Positions 55,303 to 62,987 of a stretch of DNA of 64,000 bases are shown here, piece by piece. Position numbers and translations under genes: made by a program. Positions within the stretch are counted from its first letter, which is position 1. Each line of letters opens with the position of its first letter. This stretch comes from Alteromonas aestuariivivens (GTDB lineage Bacteria; Pseudomonadota; Gammaproteobacteria; Enterobacterales; Alteromonadaceae): positions 372,001-436,000 of the forward strand of contig NZ_QRHA01000001.1 of NCBI RefSeq assembly GCF_003367475.1, given 5' to 3'. The notes under the pieces were generated by a model. That model had not been told where the DNA came from. It saw only the letters and a program-made list of their open reading frames with translations, and did not search any database.

Positions 55303-55389
55303 ACTTTTAAAACTCATTTAATTTCAATGGTTTATCTAAGCTTGCTCGATTGACATGGATCCGGTCTGTAAAAAAGTCTGACAACATCT

Positions 55390-56247
55390 TCAGTCTTTGA
55401 GAACGATAGATTTGGCTATCCGGTACTTGAGCTTTTGCAGTGGCCCACGGTTGCCGAACGGCAGATACGAGCGTTTGAATTTATTTCGGTAGGCATCGAA
55501 ATGAAGGCCGTGGGGCGCCGCTGGCACTTTGCCGCGCTTCAACAGAATTTTGAGAGCGTTTGTGGCGGTTACACCGGCGCAAAGTTTCACTGCCATTGGG
55601 GTGGACGGGCCTCGGTGCTCCCGGAAATTGGCGGCTGTTGGGTCAACCAGATAAGGGCGCTGAAGCATAAATGGCGACAGCCCGACCAGAAATTTGATGC
55701 ATTTTTCTTCCAGCGAGGAAACTTCGCTCATGTCGAAGTAATCATTAAACGACATCTTGCCCGGCATAAAGGTAAGCAGAGACACACCCATTCCGAGTGG
55801 GGCTGCGGTGAGTGCGGGAATGCCTTTTTCATGGCAGCGGGTAAATACCCGTTCGCGGATATCAATAGTAAAAAAATCCAGACCATCAATGAACAGGTCA
55901 GCGTTGCGCAAAAAGTCATCCAGGTTGTCGGCATGGATACCCAGTGGAAACTCACTTATTTCGCATTCGGGATTAATGTCACGCAGAGTGCGGGCCAGTA
56001 CCGAGTTTTTGGGCTGCTCCACCGTAGACATGAAAGCGCCGGCCTGGCGGTTCATATTGTGAACTTCAAATTCGTCAAAGTCGGCAATGGCAAAGCGACT
56101 GATCCCCAATCGTGCCAGAGTGACCGCATGCTCAAAACCCACACCTCCGGCACCGGCGATGGCTACCTTTTTGTTTCTGAGGATCTGCTGCTCTTTGGCG
56201 GTCAACCAGCCAATGTTGCGGGAAAATGCATCTTCGTAATTGAACAT
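55390..56247 (-). CDS. ThiF/E1-like (ubiquitin-activating fold) protein
   Basis: 285 aa. Rossmann nucleotide motif KKVAIAGAGGVGFEHAVTLARLGI (from about residue 26), then FDEFEVHNMNRQAG and DINPECEI, all typical of ThiF/MoeB/E1 enzymes, and FIDGLDFFTIDIRERVF. Such enzymes adenylate a C-terminal carboxyl group. I see no CxxC zinc pair, so it belongs to a divergent subgroup. It is the last gene of the operon with the exosortase-associated acyltransferase; substrate unknown. Confidence 0.82.
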   Translation of the reverse strand: MFNYEDAFSRNIGWLTAKEQQILRNKKVAIAGAGGVGFEHAVTLARLGISRFAIADFDEFEVHNMNRQAGAFMSTVEQPKNSVLARTLRDINPECEISEFPLGIHADNLDDFLRNADLFIDGLDFFTIDIRERVFTRCHEKGIPALTAAPLGMGVSLLTFMPGKMSFNDYFDMSEVSSLEEKCIKFLVGLSPFMLQRPYLVDPTAANFREHRGPSTPMAVKLCAGVTATNALKILLKRGKVPAAPHGLHFDAYRNKFKRSYLPFGNRGPLQKLKYRIAKSIVLKD

Positions 56248-56267
56248 AACGGTGATTTGGTACTGCT

Positions 56268-57137
56268 CTATTGGTTGCGGGCCGACAATTCTATCGACTT
56301 TTGAATGTGCTCCAGCATGACTCTGAATCCGGGTGTCAGGCTTTTATACAGTAATTTCTGGTTAATGTAATAGGGCGCACGCTTGCCATGATAGTCCACT
56401 ACCGGACCTATTTGTTCAAACCGGATCCCGACAAACCCCATGCTTCGTGCCAGTCTGGGTTCCATCATGACGTATGCATGCTTGATGTTTTCATGCATGG
56501 CCAGTGCTGCAGCTGAGAAGTAAAGCCCTACGGCGATAAACGGGAAACAGCGCAATTCGGTTTCAGAGTAGGTGCTATAGTTTATCGCCCCGGTTGCGGC
56601 ACCGGCAAACCGGTCCATCTGACGTCGGCGGAACACATTCGGTACCGCCAGACGTGAGACTTCACAAATATCCTGGCGGGCAAAATTGGTTGGATTTAAA
56701 GACGCATTAGTAATTGAATCGAGACAGTATTTTTCAATTGGAAGCTTGTCATCGCTTTTTTGTGGCGTAACGATGCGTACGGTGCCCGCGTACTGTTGGG
56801 TATTGAGATGTTCTATCAGGCAATATTTGGCGTAACGATCGAATTCGTCGGTTTCTTCTCCGTTTTCCCTGATGGGTTCAAAGCCCAATTCATTGCAGTA
56901 GACATTGTGCCGGATCTGAAAGACCTGACTTTTCAGGTCCTCATTGCTGGCAATCAGCGGCTGCAAATAGCGGGAGAAATGGCTGCAAATGTCGTTGGCT
57001 TCTTTCAGTTGCCTGTAGCCATCCAACAATTTTCCGAGTTTTGAGCGCTTACCAATTAGCCGGGTTAACTGATCAAGCCAGCGGTTGTCATTTGCATCCT
57101 GCAACATTCCTGTGGCGTTTGAGGGTACTGCTTTCAT
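56268..57137 (-). CDS. PEP-CTERM/exosortase-associated acyltransferase (N-acyl amino acid synthase-like, TIGR03694)
   Basis: 289 aa from ATG 57137 (an in-frame TTG at 57167 is possible). GNAT/autoinducer-synthase-like fold: FQIRHNVYCNELGFEP and EVSRLAVPNVFRRR are signature stretches. Relatives recovered from environmental DNA make long-chain N-acyl amino acids from acyl-ACP, and this family is linked to exosortase loci. Product not predictable. It is between YdcF-like and ThiF-like genes with short gaps. Confidence 0.85.
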   Translation of the reverse strand: MKAVPSNATGMLQDANDNRWLDQLTRLIGKRSKLGKLLDGYRQLKEANDICSHFSRYLQPLIASNEDLKSQVFQIRHNVYCNELGFEPIRENGEETDEFDRYAKYCLIEHLNTQQYAGTVRIVTPQKSDDKLPIEKYCLDSITNASLNPTNFARQDICEVSRLAVPNVFRRRQMDRFAGAATGAINYSTYSETELRCFPFIAVGLYFSAAALAMHENIKHAYVMMEPRLARSMGFVGIRFEQIGPVVDYHGKRAPYYINQKLLYKSLTPGFRVMLEHIQKSIELSARNQ

Positions 57138-57179
57138 TGTCCTTGGTGTGTCCTGACGTTTAACCAATCGCTGGCATAG

Positions 57180-57926
57180 TTAGCTAAGCACGATAGCCTT
57201 GAGTATAGCCACATATTCATAAAGGGCGCTACGGCTACTTTCTAGTGCATCAATTGAAGGTAATGATATATAAGGTTTTAGTTTACCACTACTGTGAAAA
57301 TCCACCGGATAGAAGTAATACTCCCTGACCTCCTTCACCATCATCATTTTAAGCCGGGTTGCATGGGTTGCTGAGGAAACCACCATAACGGATTTGTTTT
57401 TGATGAGGGGGCCGATGGCATCGATTTCAGTTTGGGTGGTGGTGCCCTTACCTACCGTTTTAATTTTATTTTCGTTCATCCCCAGCTCAAGTAAAAATGT
57501 TTCAGCCTGGTGTGCGTAGGAAACGTCACGGTCTGCAAGAAAATGCCCCCCGGTTACGATAACGGGGACGTCATGGCGGCGGGCAAGTATTGATGCCTGA
57601 ACCAGTCTTTGTAAGGAGCATTCGCTCCAGCGGGAAATAGTGCTGACATCACCCTCGGTATTAAAGTAACAGCCTGGGGTAAAAATAAGCTCGGGTTTGA
57701 TGTTATCCGCTTTATTCAGAGTTGGCATATGTTCCAGCGGGTATAGCAGAACATCACTTACATAACGCTGTGAGAATATCAGCACAATAACCGAAGCGGC
57801 CAGCCAGCACCGTTTTGCTGCACGAGTTCGCTCTGTGCGTTGTGCAATAAATCCGGCGGCAGTGAGAAACACAGCGACATTGAACGGGGAGATAAAAAAT
57901 ACCGCCAGAGCTTTTAGAAAATCCAC
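57180..57926 (-). CDS. YdcF/DUF218-family membrane protein
   Basis: 248 aa starting at GTG 57926. There are two N-terminal TM helices (about 10-27 and 41-58), then a DUF218 domain with VPVIVTGGHF, AETFLLELGMNENKIKTVGKGTTTQTEI and VMVVSSATHATRLKMM. Related ElyC/SanA/YdcF proteins act in envelope or lipid-carrier metabolism. First gene of the three-gene left-facing operon. Confidence 0.83.
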   Translation of the reverse strand: MDFLKALAVFFISPFNVAVFLTAAGFIAQRTERTRAAKRCWLAASVIVLIFSQRYVSDVLLYPLEHMPTLNKADNIKPELIFTPGCYFNTEGDVSTISRWSECSLQRLVQASILARRHDVPVIVTGGHFLADRDVSYAHQAETFLLELGMNENKIKTVGKGTTTQTEIDAIGPLIKNKSVMVVSSATHATRLKMMMVKEVREYYFYPVDFHSSGKLKPYISLPSIDALESSRSALYEYVAILKAIVLS

Positions 57927-58006
57927 CTGAAAACCATTCCTTTTCGAGTTTACGTGCTACTATGGAGCCGATAAGGAGCGTTCAAGCTAACAGAACAAGG
58001 TGAAAT

Positions 58007-58792
58007 ATGAAAGTTGTAAGTACCCGAATTTCTGCCACATTTAACTTATACTTCGCGTTTTTTACCTGCTTTTTAGCGTCATTTCCCTCACAGGCCGGCA
58101 TGGTTGATACGGTTGAGAAGGTCACTGAGAGTGTCGTTGCTATCGGTTTTCACTCGCCCCTGGATCACAGTGCGCCAAAGGTTCTCGGTACCGGATTTGT
58201 AGTCGGAGACGGTACCTGGGTTGCCACAAATTATCATGTTGTTGATCAGTTGCTGGATCCACAAGTCGTGCAGTATTACGTTGTACTTACTGGTACAGGA
58301 GATCATGTTTTACAGCACCCTGTGGAAATAAGTGAAATAGATCCTGTACACGACTTGGCCCTGCTAAAACTGCCCATCAAACTGTCACCGCTCAGGCTGG
58401 TAGACGATGAAATGCTCAAACCCGGAAGTGACATCGCTTTTACCGGCTTTCCGCTGGGCTCGGTTCTTGGCCTGTATCCAGCGACTCATAAAGGTATGGT
58501 TGCCGCTGTTACCCCGGATGCCATACCGGTTTACAATACTGATCAACTTACTGCAACTATGATGAAGCGGTTAGGGCAATCGCAACGAATCTACCAGTTG
58601 GATGCCACAGCCTATCCGGGAAATTCAGGTAGCCCGGTGTATTTACCTTCAAGTGGCGAAGTGATTGGGGTTATGAACAAAGTCATCGTTCGTGACGCAA
58701 AAGAGAGTGCACTATCCAGCCCCAGCGGGATTAGTTATGCCGTACCCGTGAAGCATTTACGGGCACTAATGAATAAAGCAAACGCCGGGTAG
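58007..58792 (+). CDS. Secreted trypsin-like serine protease
   Basis: 261 aa with a signal peptide (about residues 1-30, ending SQA-GM). The chymotrypsin-fold triad is complete: His77 in ATNYHVVD, Asp116 in DPVHDLALLKL and Ser207 in YPGNSGSPVY. HtrA-type PDZ domains are absent, so it is a short DegP-like protease. SD AAGGTG precedes the ATG. It could process surface or PEP-CTERM proteins or the neighbouring Tat protein; that is inference from position. Confidence 0.88.
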   Translation: MKVVSTRISATFNLYFAFFTCFLASFPSQAGMVDTVEKVTESVVAIGFHSPLDHSAPKVLGTGFVVGDGTWVATNYHVVDQLLDPQVVQYYVVLTGTGDHVLQHPVEISEIDPVHDLALLKLPIKLSPLRLVDDEMLKPGSDIAFTGFPLGSVLGLYPATHKGMVAAVTPDAIPVYNTDQLTATMMKRLGQSQRIYQLDATAYPGNSGSPVYLPSSGEVIGVMNKVIVRDAKESALSSPSGISYAVPVKHLRALMNKANAG

Positions 58793-58873
58793 GGTGTCAG
58801 CTTTTTTAACATTCCTAAATTCCGGACAGTATGGTTTTTTATATATTCGATTAAAATCAATAACTTGAATTTG

Positions 58874-58889
58874 AGGCCTGATTATTGCT
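58874..58889 (+). promoter_or_regulatory. Sigma-54-like promoter upstream of the Tat-signal gene
   Basis: AGGCCTGATTATTGCT matches TGGCAC-N5-TTGCW with an intact GG (58875-58876), an intact TTGCT and the correct 12-bp GG-to-GC spacing; three consensus bases differ in the -24 part. It lies 35 bp upstream of the ATG at 58925. This is the second such site in the region. Confidence 0.55.
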
Positions 58890-58924
58890 AAGTTAAGGGC
58901 AGCATATAGTTCATAGGGTGTATC

Positions 58925-59668
58925 ATGAGCCAGTCAAAGTTTGAAAATGGACGTCGATCGTTTGTCAAAAAGGTAGCTGTTGGGACAGTTGTTTCCAGCC
59001 TGCCCGCTCAATCCGTTTGGGGCGCATGCAATGCGTCGGGGATTTCCGGTGGATCCCGGGTTATTTCGTTAACCTGTTCCCTGCCGGATATTTGTGGTGG
59101 CTGGTCTCCTGGCTCCTGGCAGAAATTTGTAAATGGATCTGGGGGAAGGGATACGAACGGCGGATTGCAAAGCGATAAGCTGACCAAGCTGTTCACGGTT
59201 CCGTGGCCGGCCAACGACTGCGTTTATGATCATTATTATGATCAATTGCAGGCGTTTTTCGCTGCGACAACACTTACACTGGGCGATGGAGGAATCATCC
59301 CCAAACTGCAATTCAATATTGCGGAAGTTTTCAGTAAGGACGATACCGGCAATTCCAAGATGGATTTGTCTGCACTTTATCTGAACTGCTATTTCGGCCT
59401 GGCAACCTGGGATACATTGTTGTATCCAACGCTGGATGAACTGATGAACGCGGTTTGGGCGGGCATGTGTGTGAATATGGGCACCCGCAGCAGTGATGGT
59501 TCTTACGGGTACCCAACCGGCTCGTTTGAAGGGTTAACCATGGAAAGCTACCTGACCGGTACTTACAAGTATGAAAGCTCACCTAAAGGTTCACTCACAG
59601 AACTGGCAAGCGCGCCGTTAAGTTGTCAGCCATCATCGGGCAGTGCCAACCCGAACCAGACACGGTAA
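58925..59668 (+). CDS. Tat-signal secreted protein of unknown function
   Basis: 247 aa. The N-terminus carries a twin-arginine motif (NGRRSFVKK, Arg11-Arg12) followed by a moderately hydrophobic stretch and a probable cleavage after VWGA. The mature part has seven cysteines, Gly- and Asn-rich segments (WSPGSWQKFVNGSGG, DPxLYLNCYFG-like region) and a disordered tail. No family recognised. It lies directly before the PqqD/HprK/nucleotidyltransferase genes and carries its own sigma-54-like promoter, so it may be the exported target of that cassette. Confidence 0.72.
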   Translation: MSQSKFENGRRSFVKKVAVGTVVSSLPAQSVWGACNASGISGGSRVISLTCSLPDICGGWSPGSWQKFVNGSGGRDTNGGLQSDKLTKLFTVPWPANDCVYDHYYDQLQAFFAATTLTLGDGGIIPKLQFNIAEVFSKDDTGNSKMDLSALYLNCYFGLATWDTLLYPTLDELMNAVWAGMCVNMGTRSSDGSYGYPTGSFEGLTMESYLTGTYKYESSPKGSLTELASAPLSCQPSSGSANPNQTR

Positions 59669-59672
59669 TTAA

Positions 59673-59717
59673 ACGTTGCGCCAACGTGCGTCTTTGTTAG
59701 ATTATTCGTTAATCTGA
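59673..59717 (+). other. Two adjacent hairpins between the Tat-signal and PqqD-like genes
   Basis: A small hairpin acgttg-cgc-caacgt (59673-59687) and a second of eight bp with one G-U pair (59697-59704 with 59710-59717, loop ttcgt) fill most of the 64-bp gap, just before the GAGG ribosome site at 59721. No T run follows, so they are not clear terminators; attenuation or RNA processing is possible. Confidence 0.4.
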
Positions 59718-59732
59718 CATGAGGTAAGTAAT

Positions 59733-59981
59733 TTGTTGTACTCGCACATCGTGATTAAAACAATGCCGGATCGCTCCGGTATTGTTGTTTTTAACCGCAA
59801 TACTTTTACTACCCAGTTTATTCAGAACCCTTTTGTTGAACAACTCAAGGCCGACCCGGTTTCAGGTGAGGTCGACTGGAACTGGTTGCAGTCACAGTGC
59901 GGGCAAAATCAGGATGCCCACGGTTTTTTGTCAGACCTTGTTGATTTGGGTCTGGTAGACGGAGGCAGCCGTGATCATTGA
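59733..59981 (+). CDS. PqqD-like protein of the HPr-rel-A system (TIGR04353-like)
   Basis: 82 aa starting at TTG 59733, with GAGGTAAG at the right distance; TTG 59736 is equivalent and ATG 59763 would remove part of the fold. The sequence (GIVVFNRNTFTTQFIQNPFVEQL, then FLSDLVDLGLV) fits the winged-helix PqqD/RiPP-recognition fold that binds leader peptides. It overlaps the kinase gene by 11 bp. Its peptide partner is not identified. Confidence 0.78.
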   Translation: MLYSHIVIKTMPDRSGIVVFNRNTFTTQFIQNPFVEQLKADPVSGEVDWNWLQSQCGQNQDAHGFLSDLVDLGLVDGGSRDH

Positions 59982-60816
59982 TACCGGGCATTACCGGTTT
60001 CGCGTATCCGGAGCTCCGGAATATTGCTACTCAGAACTGAGCCGCATGTATGGCGACAGTGTGAATCTCTCCCCTGAAAAACCGGTGGATTTTCAGCTTG
60101 ATTTCACATCAACCTCCTGGCTTCGAACACTGGTTCGCCCGCAAAGGGTACTGAATGTCGACAATCAGCGCATTTTTAACCCTATTGCCAAGGACAAATG
60201 TCTGCCTTCCATTGAATGGGGAATGAACTGGTGTGTGGCTTCCTATGACCATACCCGGTTACTGATTCACTCCTCAGTGCTGGTAAAGAACGACAAGGCA
60301 ATTATCTTTCCTGCAGCTCAAGGCTCGGGGAAAAGCACACTGGCAACCTTGTTGGGGCTGAATGGGTGGCACCTGTATTCCGACGAGATGGCAATTGTGG
60401 ATTTGAATTCTGCGACAGTGAGTGCGGTACACAGGGCATCTTCGCTGAAAAACCAGTCAATTAAAGTCGTACACAGCCAGTTTCCCAATGCCGTTTTTTC
60501 CCGTACCACCGAAGGCACTCAAAAAGGTGCCATTGCCCATGTGCAGGTACATTCCCGGGCTGAGTTTGATCACTTTGGCCCGGCCAGTGTGGTGGCCGTG
60601 GCGTGCCCCAAATACGTTGGTGGTGCCAGGACTGAGATTCTGCCGCTAAATCAGTCCCAGGGTTTTGCGCAACTTGTGCGCAACAGTTTTAATTACAGTA
60701 CCCTCGGTGAGCAGGGGTTTGAGACCCTGTTTAAGCTGGTGCAGGGTGCTGAGTTTTTTGCCCTTCGTTACAGTAACGTCAATGAGATCGGCGATTTTTT
60801 GGAAACGCTGGTATGA
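59971..60816 (+). CDS. HprK-related kinase A (TIGR04352-like)
   Basis: 281 aa from GTG 59971 with GGAGG five bases upstream. The P-loop is AAQGSGKST (about 115-123), followed by WHLYSDEMAIVDL with the acidic pair D138-E139, as in HPr kinase/phosphorylase. It lacks the N-terminal domain of true HprK. Relatives in lasso-peptide clusters phosphorylate the precursor peptide; here the substrate is unknown. It overlaps the nucleotidyltransferase gene by 4 bp. Confidence 0.85.
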   Translation: MIIDTGHYRFRVSGAPEYCYSELSRMYGDSVNLSPEKPVDFQLDFTSTSWLRTLVRPQRVLNVDNQRIFNPIAKDKCLPSIEWGMNWCVASYDHTRLLIHSSVLVKNDKAIIFPAAQGSGKSTLATLLGLNGWHLYSDEMAIVDLNSATVSAVHRASSLKNQSIKVVHSQFPNAVFSRTTEGTQKGAIAHVQVHSRAEFDHFGPASVVAVACPKYVGGARTEILPLNQSQGFAQLVRNSFNYSTLGEQGFETLFKLVQGAEFFALRYSNVNEIGDFLETLV

Positions 60817-61898
60817 AATCCGAAGCAAGAGCGTTATTTGACTGGTTACTGACCCCCCGGCAAGCCCTTGAATGGCAACCGCAGGAATGGGAGCGGGCGT
60901 TAAGAATACTGCGTGCCAATGATATGCTGGCGACCTTTGCAGGTTTGTTTGAACCCGGCGATCTGGAGCAGTTATCGGAATATGCCCGCAGACACCTGCA
61001 TTCCGCGGTGACTTATTATCAACGGCAGAAGCATCAGGTGCATCATGAAGTGGAATTGTTGCATGAGTTGATGGCTGGGGCCGGGTGTCACCCCGTATTT
61101 TTGAAAGGTGCCGGTTACGTGCTGGCAGAGGATTCCAATCATCGCGGACGGCTGATGTCTGACATTGACGTCATGGTGGACAAAAGTGAGTTGCGACGGG
61201 CTGAACTGGCTCTGCTAAACTCAGGTTGGAAGGCCAAGGAAGTCACCGATTATGATGATCGTTACTATCGGCAATGGAGCCATGAGTTGCCGCCTTTTGT
61301 TCATCCCGAGCGGGGAACCACCCTGGATTTGCACCATACTGTATTACCCCCGATAACCGGCAGGCGCATTGAAACTGTCACACTGTTTGACAACACTGTA
61401 CAGACTGATTCGGGATACACCATTTTTAACCTGAAATTTCGCTTGCTGCATTGCATCATTCACCTGTTTTTTAACGAAGACTATGAAAAAGCCTGTCGGG
61501 ATGTATGGGATATTCATTGCCTTGCAGAGCAGTTTTCTCAACCTGAATTGATGGAATTTATTGCGTTATCACAGCAGTTGGGATTTGGAACTGAAGTGTG
61601 TTTTGCGCTGAGATTGAGGCAGTATTTATTGGGAACCGAATACTGTGACCAAGCCAGTGAAACACTCAACCGGCAGTTGCGTGGGCGAGAATGGATGGTG
61701 AAACGCGTTATTGCACCAGCGGTGATGCCCACCCACCCACTGGTGGACACGTTTGGCACCAGGATTGCAAAGTCGCTGATGTATCTGCGTGGTCACTGGG
61801 TCAAAATGCCACTGCGAATTCTTCTGCCCCATGCCGCCACGAAAAGCTATCGGGCTCTTGTGTCGTCGGTGATGGGTAAATACCACTACGAAAGCTGA
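60813..61898 (+). CDS. NTP_transf_5 nucleotidyltransferase-family protein
   Basis: 361 aa. The Pol-beta-like core is visible as PVFLKGAGYVLAED followed by RGRLMSDIDVMVDKSEL (the DxD metal-binding pair), then LDLHHTVLPP and FRLLHCIIHLFFNEDYEKA. The family (PF14907-like) is a regular partner of HprK-like kinases in peptide-modification clusters. Last gene of the cassette, 21 bp before the epimerase gene. Confidence 0.85.
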   Translation: MKSEARALFDWLLTPRQALEWQPQEWERALRILRANDMLATFAGLFEPGDLEQLSEYARRHLHSAVTYYQRQKHQVHHEVELLHELMAGAGCHPVFLKGAGYVLAEDSNHRGRLMSDIDVMVDKSELRRAELALLNSGWKAKEVTDYDDRYYRQWSHELPPFVHPERGTTLDLHHTVLPPITGRRIETVTLFDNTVQTDSGYTIFNLKFRLLHCIIHLFFNEDYEKACRDVWDIHCLAEQFSQPELMEFIALSQQLGFGTEVCFALRLRQYLLGTEYCDQASETLNRQLRGREWMVKRVIAPAVMPTHPLVDTFGTRIAKSLMYLRGHWVKMPLRILLPHAATKSYRALVSSVMGKYHYES

Positions 61899-61919
61899 TT
61901 CTTTGAAGAGGGAACCGTT

Positions 61920-62936
61920 TTGAAAATACTTGTTACCGGTGCAGCCGGTTTTATTGGAGCCGCGGTATCACAATACCTGATGGATCGGGGGGACATCGTA
62001 GTCGGTCTGGATAACATCAATGACTATTATGATGTAAACCTGAAGTTTGCCCGTCTGAAGAAACTTGAATCCAGCCCATCTGCTGCCAATTTCAGCTTTG
62101 TGAAAATGGGTGTGGAGGATCGCAGCGGGATGGCTGATTTGTTTGAAACCCATCAGTTTGATCGGGTGGTGCATCTTGCCGCCCAGGCCGGGGTTCGTTA
62201 TTCGCTGGAAAATCCACACGCTTACGTTGACGCCAATCTGGTCGGTTTTATGAATATTCTGGAGGGGTGCCGCCACAACAAGGTAGGCCACCTGGTGTAC
62301 GCGTCTTCCAGTTCGGTTTATGGCGCTAACGAAATCATGCCTTTCTCCGAACAGCATAATGTGGACCACCCGGTTAGCCTTTATGCTGCATCCAAAAAGG
62401 CCAATGAACTCATGGCTCATACCTATAGCCATTTGTATCAGCTGCCCACAACCGGGTTACGCTTTTTCACCGTATATGGCCCCTGGGGGCGCCCGGACAT
62501 GGCCTTGTTCAAGTTCACCAAGGCCATTCTCGAAGGCGATAAAATCAGTGTGTATAACTATGGCAATCACCATCGTGATTTCACCTACATTGATGACATT
62601 GTCGAGGGAGTGGTACGTAGTCTTGATTCAGTTGCCCAGAGCAATCCACAGTGGTCCGGTAAACAGCCTGACCCGTCCTCCAGCAGAGCTCCGTGGAAGG
62701 TTTACAATATTGGCGCTCAGACTCCTGTCCACCTGCTGAAATTTATTGAAACCCTGGAAACGGCCTTGGGTATGGAAGCGCAGAAGGAATTGCTGCCTAT
62801 GCAGCCCGGGGATGTACCGGATACCTACGCCAGTGTTGAAGCACTGGTGCAGGACACTGGCTATCGCCCAACTACTTCAATTGAAACCGGCATACAGGCA
62901 TTCGTTGACTGGTATCGCGCGTTTTACAAGGTGTGA
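61920..62936 (+). CDS. NAD-dependent UDP-sugar epimerase, probably UDP-glucuronate 4-epimerase
   Basis: 338 aa from TTG 61920, preceded by GAGGG. Extended SDR: GAAGFIG NAD motif at 7-13, HLAAQAGVRYSLENP, SSSSVYG, YAASKKANE (the catalytic YxxxK) and RFFTVYGPWGRPDMA. The last stretch and the GNHHRDFTYIDDIV sequence fit the UDP-glucuronate 4-epimerase/CapI group. It supplies UDP-galacturonate or a related sugar, plausibly to the exopolysaccharide. Confidence 0.9.
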   Translation: MKILVTGAAGFIGAAVSQYLMDRGDIVVGLDNINDYYDVNLKFARLKKLESSPSAANFSFVKMGVEDRSGMADLFETHQFDRVVHLAAQAGVRYSLENPHAYVDANLVGFMNILEGCRHNKVGHLVYASSSSVYGANEIMPFSEQHNVDHPVSLYAASKKANELMAHTYSHLYQLPTTGLRFFTVYGPWGRPDMALFKFTKAILEGDKISVYNYGNHHRDFTYIDDIVEGVVRSLDSVAQSNPQWSGKQPDPSSSRAPWKVYNIGAQTPVHLLKFIETLETALGMEAQKELLPMQPGDVPDTYASVEALVQDTGYRPTTSIETGIQAFVDWYRAFYKV

Positions 62937-62944
62937 TTATCAAT

Positions 62945-62978
62945 CAGGCTGTGGCCAGAATAGCGGGGCCACAGCCTG
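62945..62978. terminator. Bidirectional terminator-like hairpin
   Basis: Perfect 12-bp inverted repeat caggctgtggcc (62945-62956) and its complement (62967-62978) with a 10-base loop, in the 51-bp gap between the convergent epimerase and glcB genes. The T-tracts on both sides are weak. Confidence 0.65.
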
Positions 62979-62987
62979 GATTGTCTC

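Noticed and set aside
57927-58006. Sigma-54-like site between the YdcF-like gene and the protease gene
   Set aside because: No GG/GC pair at the right spacing was found on either strand.
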